In this document: positions 55,545 through 64,000 of the stretch, in pieces
Layout of the letters: each line of letters begins with the position of its first letter
Position numbering within the stretch: position 1 is the stretch's first letter
Assembly (NCBI GenBank): GCA_902518355.1
Contig: CABYFY010000002.1
Span: forward strand, 106,404 to 170,403
DNA from: an uncultured Bacteroidota bacterium
Lineage (GTDB): Bacteria > Bacteroidota > Bacteroidia > Flavobacteriales > Flavobacteriaceae
Reading direction: 5' to 3'
DNA: 64,000 nucleotides
Position numbers and translations under genes: made by a program
The notes under the pieces: generated by a model
Told to the model about the DNA's origin: nothing
Databases searched by the model: none
The model's input: only the letters and a program-made list of their open reading frames with translations

Positions 55545-56828
55545 ATGTCAATTCAAGATTTACATGAATTATTTATGAAATCTTCGGGTGTTGTTACAGA
55601 CTCCAGAAAAATAAAAAATAACTGTATATTTTTTTCCCTTCAAGGATCCAATTTTAATGGAAATCAATTCGCAAAATCTGCAATCGAAAATGGAGCAATG
55701 TATGCAGTTATTGACGAAGAGAAATATTTTGAAAATAAAGAAAATTATATACAAGTTGATAACTCGTTAGCTACTCTCCAACAACTTGCAAATTTCCACA
55801 GAAAGAAAGTTAAAACTAAAATAATTGGGATCACTGGAAGCAACGGTAAAACTACAACTAAAGAACTGATTAATTCTGTCTTAAAAACACATTTTAAAAC
55901 CTATTGTACAAAAGGAAATTTGAATAATCATATCGGTGTTCCATTATCTCTTTTAGAAATTTCAGAAAACACAGAATTTGCAGTAATAGAAATGGGGGCA
56001 AATCATATTGGTGAGATTGAATTGTTATCCAGAATAGCCGAACCTAATTATGGTTATATCACCAACTTCGGCAAAGCCCATCTAGAGGGTTTTGGAAGTG
56101 AAGAAGGAGTAATAAAAGGAAAGTCTGAATTATATGAGTTTTTAACGGAAAGCTCTGGTTTTATTTTTTATAATTCAGATGATGAAAAACAAAAACATAT
56201 TTTGTCCAATTACAAGAAAAAGTTTGGTTTTGGAAAAGAAGCAGGTGACCTAAATTATTTAGTTAAAGCGGAAAACCCAAACATAGTTGTCGAAGTAAAC
56301 AATAATACTTTCAAAAGCACACTTTTTGGAAACTATAATATTCCTAATGTTATTTCAGCAATTTCCATTGGTATATTTTTAGGTGTACCTGTTGAAAAAG
56401 TAAAAAATGGGATTTCGGACTACATTTCTTCAAACAACAGATCTCAAATTCTGAAAATTAACTCGAATAATGTAATTCTAGATGCATATAATGCTAATCC
56501 ATCAAGCATGCTTTTGGCTATAAAAGCATTTCAAAATGCAGAACTTGAAAATAAGGTATTGATTCTTGGTGATATGTTTGAGCTAGGTAGGGATGAAAAT
56601 AAATTTCATCAAGAAATTGTAGATTATTGTAATAATCTTGACATAGAAAGGGTATTTCTTGTTGGTGAAATTTTTTCTAAAACAAATTATTCAAATAAAT
56701 TTATCAGCTCTCATAATTATATTGAATTGTCAAATAAAAAAGAGTTCAAAGAAATCAAGCACTCTAGTTTATTAATCAAGGGGTCACGAGGAGTAGAACT
56801 TGAAAAAATACTTGACTATATTTCTTAA
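55545..56828 (+). CDS. murF: UDP-MurNAc-tripeptide--D-Ala-D-Ala ligase
   Basis: A Mur ligase of 427 residues: CTDSRKI-like VVTDSRKIKNNCIFFSLQG, ATP motif GITGSNGKTTTKELI, EMGANHIGEIELLS (MurF-specific), NFGKAHLEGFGS and LDAYNANPSSM. It adds D-Ala-D-Ala to complete the stem peptide. It completes the pathway encoded in the dcw cluster 15 kb away; placement behind gldJ is usual in flavobacteria. Its ATG begins 13 bp after the gldJ terminator. Expression must rely on read-through or an unrecognised promoter. Confidence 0.96.
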   Translation: MSIQDLHELFMKSSGVVTDSRKIKNNCIFFSLQGSNFNGNQFAKSAIENGAMYAVIDEEKYFENKENYIQVDNSLATLQQLANFHRKKVKTKIIGITGSNGKTTTKELINSVLKTHFKTYCTKGNLNNHIGVPLSLLEISENTEFAVIEMGANHIGEIELLSRIAEPNYGYITNFGKAHLEGFGSEEGVIKGKSELYEFLTESSGFIFYNSDDEKQKHILSNYKKKFGFGKEAGDLNYLVKAENPNIVVEVNNNTFKSTLFGNYNIPNVISAISIGIFLGVPVEKVKNGISDYISSNNRSQILKINSNNVILDAYNANPSSMLLAIKAFQNAELENKVLILGDMFELGRDENKFHQEIVDYCNNLDIERVFLVGEIFSKTNYSNKFISSHNYIELSNKKEFKEIKHSSLLIKGSRGVELEKILDYIS

Positions 56829-57236
56829 CTAATTTCCGATTAAAGTTATAACAATTCTTCTCTTTGATGCATGATTCCTGTGCTCACAAAGATAAACTCC
56901 TTGCCATGTACCTATCTGCGGAATGCCATTTTTAACAGGAAATGAAACGGAAGAGCCAAGTAAACTACTTTTTATATGTGAAGTCATATCATCGGGCCCC
57001 TCTAATGTGTGCTTAAAATATTCTCCGTCTTCAGGTACCATAATATTAAAATGAGTTTCAAAATCTTCTCTAACACTTGGATCCGCATTCTCATTTATGG
57101 TTAAACTAGCAGATGTGTGTTTAATAAAGACATTTACAATGCCTGTCATAATTGGTAACTCATTAATAATCAGATTTGTAATTATATGAAAACCCCTATT
57201 GAATGGGCCTACGGATATTTCTTTTTGAAAAGTCAT
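56829..57236 (-). CDS. yjbQ: YjbQ/UPF0047 family protein
   Basis: A protein of 135 residues typical of the single-domain YjbQ family: NRGFHIITNLI, FIKHTSASLTINENADPSVREDFE (HTSAS and NENAD signature), DGEYFKHTLEGPDDMTSHIKSSLLG in parts, and GTWQGVYLCEHR. Some members show weak thiamine-phosphate synthase activity, but the physiological role is unsettled. Its stop abuts the convergent murF stop with no spacer. Confidence 0.9.
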   Translation of the reverse strand: MTFQKEISVGPFNRGFHIITNLIINELPIMTGIVNVFIKHTSASLTINENADPSVREDFETHFNIMVPEDGEYFKHTLEGPDDMTSHIKSSLLGSSVSFPVKNGIPQIGTWQGVYLCEHRNHASKRRIVITLIGN

Positions 57237-57303
57237 ATTACGAATTAAATAAAATTTATGTATTAATTAACATACATCAATAAAAAATCAGTGTTTTTGG
57301 TAT

Positions 57304-57311
57304 TAAATTTG
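57304..57311 (+). promoter_or_regulatory. Candidate -7 box (TAAATTTG) for the RND efflux operon
   Basis: TAAATTTG matches TAnnTTTG and lies 16 bp before the ATG of the membrane-fusion protein at 57328. Transcription would start near 57318. No clear TTG is found at the standard upstream distance. Confidence 0.45.
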
Positions 57312-57327
57312 CCTTTTATTTGGACAT

Positions 57328-58434
57328 ATGAAAAAATATATTATTTCTGTTGGTTCTGGAGTACTTGTTCTTGCTTTTGCTTATCTAATATCAAATTTTA
57401 TTTTGAACTTCAATAAAGTTGAGGAAAGCTTAGTTAGTGAATCTTCAAAACTTGTAAAGGTAATTACTGTACAAAATTCAATAAATCCAATCAATCTTTC
57501 AGTTGACGGAAGAGTTAAGTCAAAAAACAGGATAAACCTGTATAGTGAGGTTAGCGGAATATTAAATTTTAACGAGAATACTTTTGTTGAAGGAAATTCT
57601 TTAAAAAAAAACGAAATAATTTTTTCTGTTAACTCAGATGAATTCCATTCAAGTGTGAAGCAAGCCAGAAGTGAACTTCAAAATCTAATCGCTTCTGTTT
57701 TACCTGATATAAAAATTGATTTTAATGATAATTTCAAAAATTGGGAATCATATTTCAAAAATTTTAATGTAAATAAATCTGTTAGTGAATTACCTGAAAG
57801 TAATTCAGAAAAAGAAAAATATTACATTGTAGGAAGAGGTATACAATCAGCATACTACAAAGTTAAGTCTCTTGAAGAAAGGCTCAATAAATATTTTATG
57901 TATGCACCATTTAAAGGGTCACTAATAGACGTTAAAATAAATGAGGGAACAATGGTTAACCCTGGAATGCTATTGGGTTCATTTATAAGTGATGATAATT
58001 TTGAATTAACGGTAAATGTACCTTCAAAATATGTTTCTGATATTTTAATTAACGAAGAAATTAATATTAATCTTAATGGTACTGACTACAGAGGGTTTAT
58101 AAAAAGAATAAATAAAAATATAGACAGAATATCTCAAACAGTTGGAGTTCATATTGAATTCAAAAATAATAGACTTAAAGATGGGATGTATGTTAAAACA
58201 AAGATTCCTTTAAGAATTAATAAAGAAGGATTTTCGATCTCAAGGTCAAATCTAATTAATGATTCTTTTGTTTACGTTGCAGAATCTGATAACACAGTTG
58301 GAATAAGAAACGTAAAAATTATTTATTATGACGAAGATTCGGTAATAGTCTCTGGTCTTGAAAATAATACTAGCCTAATTTCTTCTTACATCCCAGGAAT
58401 TTACAAGGGAATGAAAATAAAAATCTCTGATTAG
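57328..58434 (+). CDS. RND efflux periplasmic adaptor (membrane fusion protein)
   Basis: The product has 368 residues. An N-terminal membrane anchor (about 4-28) is followed by a lipoyl-like half-motif (DGRVKSKNRINLYSEVSGIL), a helical-hairpin region (about 100-185), the second lipoyl half (YAPFKGSLIDVKINEGTMVNPG), a beta-barrel domain and a membrane-proximal domain. It joins the inner-membrane pump to the outer-membrane channel. It is followed immediately by the RND pump, whose GTG overlaps its TAG stop (TAGTG). Confidence 0.9.
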   Translation: MKKYIISVGSGVLVLAFAYLISNFILNFNKVEESLVSESSKLVKVITVQNSINPINLSVDGRVKSKNRINLYSEVSGILNFNENTFVEGNSLKKNEIIFSVNSDEFHSSVKQARSELQNLIASVLPDIKIDFNDNFKNWESYFKNFNVNKSVSELPESNSEKEKYYIVGRGIQSAYYKVKSLEERLNKYFMYAPFKGSLIDVKINEGTMVNPGMLLGSFISDDNFELTVNVPSKYVSDILINEEININLNGTDYRGFIKRINKNIDRISQTVGVHIEFKNNRLKDGMYVKTKIPLRINKEGFSISRSNLINDSFVYVAESDNTVGIRNVKIIYYDEDSVIVSGLENNTSLISSYIPGIYKGMKIKISD

Positions 58435-61400
58435 TGAGAAAAATAATAGCATACTTTGTTAGGTATCCAAAAGCTGTGAACATACTAGTTATGTTCTTTA
58501 TTGTTTTTGGAATCTCAGGAGTGATTGCATTAAAGTCATCATTTTTTCCTCTAATTGATTCTAAATTTATTTCAATAAATGCAATATATCCGGGTGCCTC
58601 TCCTCAAGAAGTTGAAGAAGGTGTGATTTATAAAATTGAAGAGAATTTAAAAGGTGTTCCAGGCATTATTAGAGTTACTTCAACGTCACGTGAAAATTCC
58701 GGATCTATCTTAGTTGAAACCGATGAAAATTTTGAGCTAGATGCGATACTTTTTGAAGTAAAAAATGCTGTTGACAAAGTACCATCCTTTCCCGTAGACC
58801 TTGAGCCAATCGTAATTACAAAAATTGAAGAACAACAGCCAACCGTTATTTTTTCTCTTACTGGAAAAAGCATTGATTTAAAGTCATTAAAAAACATATC
58901 AAAAAATATAGAAAAAGATATCAGAAACATAGATGGTATTTCACAAGTTAGTGTTTCTGGGTTTCCAGATGAAGAAATAGAAATTTCGGTTACCGAAGAA
59001 GATCTTATTAAATATAATTTATCATTTGATGAAGTTCTGAATTCGGTTTCAAGTACAAATATCCTCTCTACTGGAGGTAATATTAAAACCGATAAAGAAG
59101 AGTTTTTAATTAGAGCTAGTAATAAAAATTATTATGCAAATGAACTTAACAATATTATTGTTAGATCTAGTACAGATGGCAAAAAAATAAGATTAAGTGA
59201 TGTAGCTAAAATTAGGGATCAATTTTCAGAAACCCCACTTTCATCAACTGTAAATAATGACACTGCTATTATTTTGTCTGTTACTAGTACGAATAATGAG
59301 GACATGATGGACTCTGCCAAAAAAATCAATCAGTACATTGATGAATTTAATTCAATAAATCCTGATTTAAAACTTACTGCGTTAAAAGACTACTCAATAG
59401 CTTTAAGACAAAGAACAAATCTATTACTTGAAAATGGAGGCTTAGGAATTTTTCTCGTTCTGATATTCCTTTCTTTATTTTTAAATATTAGGCTTGCATT
59501 TTGGGTTGCGTTTGGCTTACCAATATCTTTTTTAGGAATGCTAATTTTCGCTGGTGAATTTGATATTACTATTAATTTAATGTCATTGTTTGGAATGATA
59601 GTAGTTATTGGGATACTTGTTGATGACGGAATTGTAATTGCTGAAAATATATTTAGGCATCACGAGGAGGGGAAAACTCCAGAACAAGCAGCGGTTGACG
59701 GTACCATGGAAGTACTTCCAGCCATTGTTTCAGCTATTATTACAACCTTGATAGCATTTTCGACTTTACTTCTGCTTGCAGGAGATGTAGGAAACTTTTT
59801 TGGTGAAGTTGCAATGATTGTAATATTAACATTAATTGTATCACTTGTTGAAGCATTAATTATCCTACCATCGCATTTAGCTCATTCAAAAGCCTTAAGT
59901 AATAAGGACGAGATAAAAAATAACTTTATCTATAGATTTTTTAAGTATATGAGATCAATCAATGACAAAGGTTTCAAAATAATGAGATGGCTTAGAGATG
60001 AAATTTATAGTCCAACTTTAAAATTTGCATTAAAAAACAGATTTTTAAGTCTTTCTGGTTTCATTGCTGCACTTTATTTGACAATTAGTTCTGTTTTTGG
60101 AGGTATAATTGGGGTAACTTTTTTTCCAATGATTGACAGTGATGCTGTAACAGTTGATCTAAAAATGCCAATGGGAACAAATGTAAAAGTAACCGACTCA
60201 ATAATAAGTGTTATTGAAAATCATGCAATTGAAATAGGCAGAGAGTTCGAAGAAAAATATATGCAAGATGATAATCGGGCATTGATAGAGCACATTCAAA
60301 AAAATATTGGTAATTCAGCAGACAATATGTCTATGGTCAAAGGATTTGGCGATATTGGCGGTTCATCAACAGCATCATTAGAAATATTTCTTCTTGACAG
60401 TGAAAATAGACCTCAAGAAATTAGGGCCCCTGAAATGGCAAATATGATTAGAGAAAGAACTGGAGAAATTATAGGTGCCGAAAAGTTTGTTGTGGATGGA
60501 GGTGCAAATTTTGGGGGTAGCCCAGTTGCCATTTCATTATTAAGTGATGATATAAATGAACTTAAAAGCGCAAAATCTGACTTAATGCAACAATTAAGGC
60601 TTAATCCAAAATTGACTGACATTACAAGTAATGATCCTGAGGGTATCAAAGAAATTGATATAAAATTAAATGATAATGCCTACTTTTTAGGGCTATCTTA
60701 CGCCTACGTGATGAAACAAGTTAGAGCTGCTTTTTTTGGGATTGAAGCTCAAAGATTTCAAAGAGGTGAAGATGAAATTAAGGTCTGGGTAAGATATGAT
60801 CAAAACTCAAGATCTTTAGTAAAAAGACTTGAGGAAATGAGGATCTTAGCACCAAACGGCGCTAGAATTCCTTTAAATGAAATTGCTAGTTATAAAATCG
60901 AAAGAGGAGAAGTTTCAATTAATCATCTTGATGGAAGTAGAGAAATTCAGGTAAACGCAAATCTACTTGATCCAAGTGACAGTGCCTCGGATATAGTTTT
61001 TAATGTACAGAATACAATAATTCCACCATTAAATGAAAAATATCCCTCGATAAAGGTTTCATTTGAAGGTCAATACAGAGAAGCTAATAAGACTATTGAA
61101 TCTTCAAAGGTGGTTTTTCCTCTAGCTTTATTTCTTATTTTTTCAACAATTGGTTTTGTATTCAGAACATATAGTCAACCATTTTTATTACTTCTTCTAA
61201 TCCCATTTAGCTTAACAACAGTCGCTTGGGGTCATTTACTTCATGGTTTTCCTATAAACGTGATTTCATTATTAGGAATAATTGCATTGATTGGTATTCT
61301 TGTTAATGATGGACTTGTTTTAATATCAAAATTTAACTCTAATCTTAGAGATGGGATGAGTTTTGACGATTCAATTTTTAATGCAGGTTTAGAAAGATTT

Positions 61401-61673
61401 AGAGCAATATTCCTTACATCTATTACAACAATTGCTGGTTTAGCTCCGATAATTCTAGAGAAAAGTTTTCAAGCCCAACTTCTCAAACCGATGGCTATTT
61501 CAATTGCCTATGGTATAGGATATGCAACTTTTTTAACTCTAATACTATTACCAATTTTAATTTCGTTTACTAATTCTTTCAAGGTTAATTTTAACTGGCT
61601 GTTGACAGGACAAAAACCAATGAAGAGAGATGTTGAAGCTCCAATCGTAGAACAAAATAGAATGCTAAAATGA
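58434..61673 (+). CDS. RND efflux transporter permease (AcrB/HAE-like)
   Basis: A 1079-residue pump starting with GTG at 58434. It has twelve predicted helices in the standard 1+5+1+5 pattern, with two large periplasmic loops after helices 1 and 7. Helix 4 contains GIVVIGILVDDGIVIAENI-like sequence (MIVVIGILVDDGIVIAENI), including the acidic DD pair for proton relay. The second half has GIIALIGILVNDGLVLISK at the matching place. Substrate (drugs, lipids or others) is not readable. The end overlaps the TolC-like gene by 4 bp (ATGA). Confidence 0.94.
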   Translation: MRKIIAYFVRYPKAVNILVMFFIVFGISGVIALKSSFFPLIDSKFISINAIYPGASPQEVEEGVIYKIEENLKGVPGIIRVTSTSRENSGSILVETDENFELDAILFEVKNAVDKVPSFPVDLEPIVITKIEEQQPTVIFSLTGKSIDLKSLKNISKNIEKDIRNIDGISQVSVSGFPDEEIEISVTEEDLIKYNLSFDEVLNSVSSTNILSTGGNIKTDKEEFLIRASNKNYYANELNNIIVRSSTDGKKIRLSDVAKIRDQFSETPLSSTVNNDTAIILSVTSTNNEDMMDSAKKINQYIDEFNSINPDLKLTALKDYSIALRQRTNLLLENGGLGIFLVLIFLSLFLNIRLAFWVAFGLPISFLGMLIFAGEFDITINLMSLFGMIVVIGILVDDGIVIAENIFRHHEEGKTPEQAAVDGTMEVLPAIVSAIITTLIAFSTLLLLAGDVGNFFGEVAMIVILTLIVSLVEALIILPSHLAHSKALSNKDEIKNNFIYRFFKYMRSINDKGFKIMRWLRDEIYSPTLKFALKNRFLSLSGFIAALYLTISSVFGGIIGVTFFPMIDSDAVTVDLKMPMGTNVKVTDSIISVIENHAIEIGREFEEKYMQDDNRALIEHIQKNIGNSADNMSMVKGFGDIGGSSTASLEIFLLDSENRPQEIRAPEMANMIRERTGEIIGAEKFVVDGGANFGGSPVAISLLSDDINELKSAKSDLMQQLRLNPKLTDITSNDPEGIKEIDIKLNDNAYFLGLSYAYVMKQVRAAFFGIEAQRFQRGEDEIKVWVRYDQNSRSLVKRLEEMRILAPNGARIPLNEIASYKIERGEVSINHLDGSREIQVNANLLDPSDSASDIVFNVQNTIIPPLNEKYPSIKVSFEGQYREANKTIESSKVVFPLALFLIFSTIGFVFRTYSQPFLLLLLIPFSLTTVAWGHLLHGFPINVISLLGIIALIGILVNDGLVLISKFNSNLRDGMSFDDSIFNAGLERFRAIFLTSITTIAGLAPIILEKSFQAQLLKPMAISIAYGIGYATFLTLILLPILISFTNSFKVNFNWLLTGQKPMKRDVEAPIVEQNRMLK

Positions 61674-62989
61674 ATAAAATAGTAAATATTATTCTTGTAT
61701 TTATTCTGACAACTTCCGGACTAGTCGCTCAGGAGAATTTAACATTATTTAAAGCGGTTAAAAATACACTTGAAAATAATCTTGACATTAAAATTTCTGA
61801 AAATTTACAAGAAATTGCAAAAAATAATTCTAGTATCCTCAACAATAACTACCTGCCTAATATCCAATTGGGTTCTGATATAAATACAAATGTTCAAAAC
61901 ATTGAAATCGAGACACCTAGTGGAATTGCTGGTGCTCTTGATAATACAAAAACTGACAATAGCTCTGCAGTACTCTCGATAAATTATAATTTAATTGATG
62001 CCTCTGGCAGAAAGTATAATTTTAAAAAATCGAAGGAGTTGTTTTCAAAATCAAAATTGGAAGTCAAAGAAATTATTGAAAACACTCTTCTTCAGCTATT
62101 CACAGTATATTTTGAAGTTGGCAGATTAACGGAGGAGGAAAAAATTCTTAAAAATGCATTAGATATTTCGAGACGAAGATATGAAAGAAAACTATCTCAA
62201 TTTGAATTTGGACAAACAAATAATCTTGAAGTTCTAAATGCTGAGGTTGATGTAAATACCGATAGTATTAATTTATTAAATCTATCAAATCGATTGAACA
62301 ATGCTAAAAGAGATTTGAATCTTGTAATGAATGTTAATCTTGAAAGTAAACATAGTATTGATACGGAACTAAATTTTATTAATAAAGATGATCTTTCAAA
62401 CTTGTTTTTAAACGATATAAAAAACAATACAAGTTATTTAATTTCAGAAAAGGATATTATAATTTCAGATCTAGATAAAAAAGCAATTAAATTTTCATAT
62501 TTACCAACTTTAGGATTGTCTGGCTCTTACGGATGGAATGAAAGCATTAATGATAATCCTTATGCTTTTTATAATAAAAGTATTTCAGACGGATTTTCAG
62601 CAGGAATAAATATCAGATGGGATATTTTTAGAGGTGGAAAAAAAATTATTGCAAATAAGAATGCATCAATTAATCAAGAAAATTTTAAACTAAATAAAGA
62701 AAAAATAATTCTTAGCCTCAGAAAAGAGTTGAATAATGCATTTCAAAGTCATCTAAATAACCTTTTTATTTTGGATGCTCAAAATCAAAATTTTGAAACC
62801 AATAAAAATAATTTTGAAAGAAACTTAGAAAGATATAACGTTGGGCAAGTATCATCAATAGAATTTAGAAGAGCTCAATTAAATCTTTTAAATTCAGAAC
62901 TATCAAAAAATGCCGCTAAGTATAGAGCAAAAATTTCAGAAGCATACTTTTTAAAAATATCTGGTGAATTAATTTCTAGATTTAAATAA
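61670..62989 (+). CDS. TolC-like outer-membrane efflux protein
   Basis: A 439-residue protein with a cleavable signal ending VAQ (about residue 21). It has the long helical duplicated repeat pattern of OEP/TolC proteins (NLTLFKAVKNTLENNLDIKI at the start of repeat 1, then FEFGQTNNLEVLNAEVDV; repeat 2 has YNVGQVSSIEFRRAQLNL). It gives the exit duct for the RND pump. It is the last gene of a three-gene operon. Its end overlaps the convergent membrane-protein gene by 8 bp. Confidence 0.93.
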   Translation: MNKIVNIILVFILTTSGLVAQENLTLFKAVKNTLENNLDIKISENLQEIAKNNSSILNNNYLPNIQLGSDINTNVQNIEIETPSGIAGALDNTKTDNSSAVLSINYNLIDASGRKYNFKKSKELFSKSKLEVKEIIENTLLQLFTVYFEVGRLTEEEKILKNALDISRRRYERKLSQFEFGQTNNLEVLNAEVDVNTDSINLLNLSNRLNNAKRDLNLVMNVNLESKHSIDTELNFINKDDLSNLFLNDIKNNTSYLISEKDIIISDLDKKAIKFSYLPTLGLSGSYGWNESINDNPYAFYNKSISDGFSAGINIRWDIFRGGKKIIANKNASINQENFKLNKEKIILSLRKELNNAFQSHLNNLFILDAQNQNFETNKNNFERNLERYNVGQVSSIEFRRAQLNLLNSELSKNAAKYRAKISEAYFLKISGELISRFK

Positions 62990-63398
62990 TAAAAAGCAAA
63001 AGAATAAATCTTAAAGACCAAATAAGAGTTCTGTATCCATTTAGCTTTATCAAATTTATATTCAACAAATTGTCATATTGATTTTCTAATTTATTATGAA
63101 TAGGTACAATTACAAAAAAAGTTAGAACCCATATTGAACAGATCAATGTAAATTGAATTAGAAAATTAAAATTGAAATTCACAAATAATAGAATAGCTAA
63201 ACTCAAAAATTCAATTATCATTATTGGACCAACGATAAATAGCATTTTTCTGGTGTAGGCTTTATGGAAGTTTGAAAATAAGTTTAAATCTATTGACTTA
63301 AAAGAAGGGTATGTGATAAACTGTGTTATTATCGATATACCAATCATAAATATATTACAGAATAAAGATGTATATATTAAAATCTGCATTATTATCAT
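62982..63398 (-). CDS. Four-helix membrane protein of unknown function (DUF1772-like topology)
   Basis: A 138-residue protein with four hydrophobic segments (about residues 4-26, 51-72, 76-101 and 122-138) and short loops with FHKAYTRKM and PIHNKLE. The pattern resembles the small DUF1772-type membrane proteins, but I cannot confirm the family. The ATG at 63398 lies 6 bp after the upstream gene's terminator; an internal ATG at 63389 is another possible start. No function is suggested by neighbours. Confidence 0.65.
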   Translation of the reverse strand: MIIMQILIYTSLFCNIFMIGISIITQFITYPSFKSIDLNLFSNFHKAYTRKMLFIVGPIMIIEFLSLAILLFVNFNFNFLIQFTLICSIWVLTFFVIVPIHNKLENQYDNLLNINLIKLNGYRTLIWSLRFILLLFII

Positions 63399-63404
63399 TA
63401 AAAC

Positions 63405-63432
63405 AAAAAAAGCGCCAAACGGCGCTTTTTTT
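63405..63432 (-). terminator. Intrinsic terminator for the NTF2-like lipoprotein gene
   Basis: A 7-A tract plus GCGCC pairs with GGCGC plus a T tract around a 4-base loop (AAAC on the plus strand, 63417-63420). In the minus direction it follows the lipoprotein gene by about 22 bp. The next ATG on that strand begins only 6 bp later. Confidence 0.93.
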
Positions 63433-63454
63433 AAACTAAAGAATAAAATATAGT

Positions 63455-63946
63455 TTATTCGGTTTCATTGGACTTGGTTGACTCTTGTACGAAACCAGTC
63501 AGATCAAACCAATCTCCACCACCAATAATTTTTCCATCTTGAAATGCCATAGTGTGATAAGAACCAAGATTGAATTCGTTACCTGTCTCAGTATGAACTC
63601 CAGTCCAAGAACCATAAACTCTAATACTACCATCATTTTGTAATGATAAAGTATCAACTCCAGGTAACCAATAATTTGCTTCAAAATTAATATTATCATA
63701 TAAATCTTGATACATTTTAATGTAACCTAATTGAGTTTCTTTGGTAACTAAACCTTCTCCATACTTTGGACTAGTCCATTGAAGATCATCGTGAAGCATT
63801 TCTGCCATTGCATCAAAATTTTCCTCACCATGAAGTTGAAAGAATTTTTGTCCAAGTTTTATGTTATTTTCAAAATCAGGGTGTTGGACATTACCTGAGC
63901 AAGATGCGAGTGTTATAACTAACATCATTAAAACAAAATTTTTCAT
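63455..63946 (-). CDS. SnoaL/NTF2-like lipoprotein
   Basis: A 163-residue protein with a lipoprotein signal (LVITLASC, Cys16). The rest fits a cone-shaped NTF2-like fold: GQKFFQLHGEENFDAMAEML, DDLQWTSP, then beta strands IRVYGSWTGVHTETGNEF and SYHTMAFQDGKIIGGGDWFDLTGF. Such domains bind small ligands or serve as scaffolds. No catalytic residue can be assigned. It is exported and probably surface- or periplasm-facing on a lipid anchor. A strong terminator follows it. Confidence 0.85.
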   Translation of the reverse strand: MKNFVLMMLVITLASCSGNVQHPDFENNIKLGQKFFQLHGEENFDAMAEMLHDDLQWTSPKYGEGLVTKETQLGYIKMYQDLYDNINFEANYWLPGVDTLSLQNDGSIRVYGSWTGVHTETGNEFNLGSYHTMAFQDGKIIGGGDWFDLTGFVQESTKSNETE

Positions 63947-64000
63947 AATAGTTAATTTAATTTATGTAAATCTACAATAATTTTTATTATGAATTTTGTG

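Noticed and set aside
1..64000. Defence islands, prophage, transposases, CRISPR arrays or rRNA
   Set aside because: None was found. Nothing resembling integrases, transposases, restriction enzymes, spaced repeats or rRNA appears on either strand.

Overview
The window is a low-GC (roughly 30% by eye) segment of a Bacteroidota chromosome, almost certainly class Flavobacteriia and probably a marine, gliding-type lineage with a compact genome. Supporting evidence: gldJ, porU and porV (gliding and type IX secretion); a division and cell-wall (dcw) cluster with the flavobacterial FtsL-like protein and an FtsZ ending in NSFLHDNVD; an UpxY-type antiterminator; and promoters matching TAnnTTTG with an upstream TTG. 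No phage, insertion sequence, CRISPR array or rRNA is visible. Genes are packed tightly, with many TAATG, ATGA and TAGTG junctions and no gap above about 260 bp.

Region 1 (1-18456, minus strand) is a surface-polysaccharide locus, read right to left. It opens with a winged-helix regulator carrying a degenerate nucleotidyltransferase domain, preceded by two 21-bp inverted repeats next to a promoter box, and then UpxY. Sugar-nucleotide genes follow: DegT aminotransferase, UDP-xylose synthase, UDP-glucose dehydrogenase, a UDP-glucuronate epimerase, wecB and wecC. Next comes a sulfate-activation module (duplicated DUF2061 protein, cysC, cysD, cysN, cysQ) with no reductases, then a Wzy-like polymerase, a Wzx-like flippase, an acetyltransferase broken by one in-frame stop, an asparagine-synthase-like amidotransferase, a GT4 glycosyltransferase and the start of a second amidotransferase cut by the window edge. 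Together they suggest a uronic-acid-containing, possibly amidated and sulfated capsule or exopolysaccharide.

Region 2 (18504-23974, minus) holds ahcY-metK, a small cytidylyltransferase, a beta-propeller-like exported protein whose start is entangled with a tRNA-Arg gene, yqeY and galE. Region 3 (24007-39284, minus) is a nearly complete dcw cluster: mraZ-rsmH-ftsL-ftsI-murE-mraY-murD-ftsW-murG-murC-ftsQ-ftsA-ftsZ. It starts from a promoter overlaid by 10-bp direct repeats that look like a MraZ operator.

Region 4 (39540-53599) is mixed. It holds a hydrolase and the GTPase EngB, a PafA-like phosphatase, an MlaE/MlaF lipid-transport pair, a cytidylyltransferase, a SprT-like protein, an SDR, pyruvate dehydrogenase E2 and E1-alpha, and the secretion genes porV and porU. 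Region 5 (53775-63946) has gldJ, murF (missing from the dcw cluster), yjbQ, a three-gene RND efflux operon, a four-helix membrane protein and an NTF2-like lipoprotein.

Most genes are ordinary housekeeping genes of this class. The parts most worth a second look are the regulator and operator pair that heads the polysaccharide locus, the sulfation module with its duplicated DUF2061 protein, the nonsense-interrupted acetyltransferase, the repeats in the FtsZ linker, the MraZ-type operator and the tRNA/ORF overlap.
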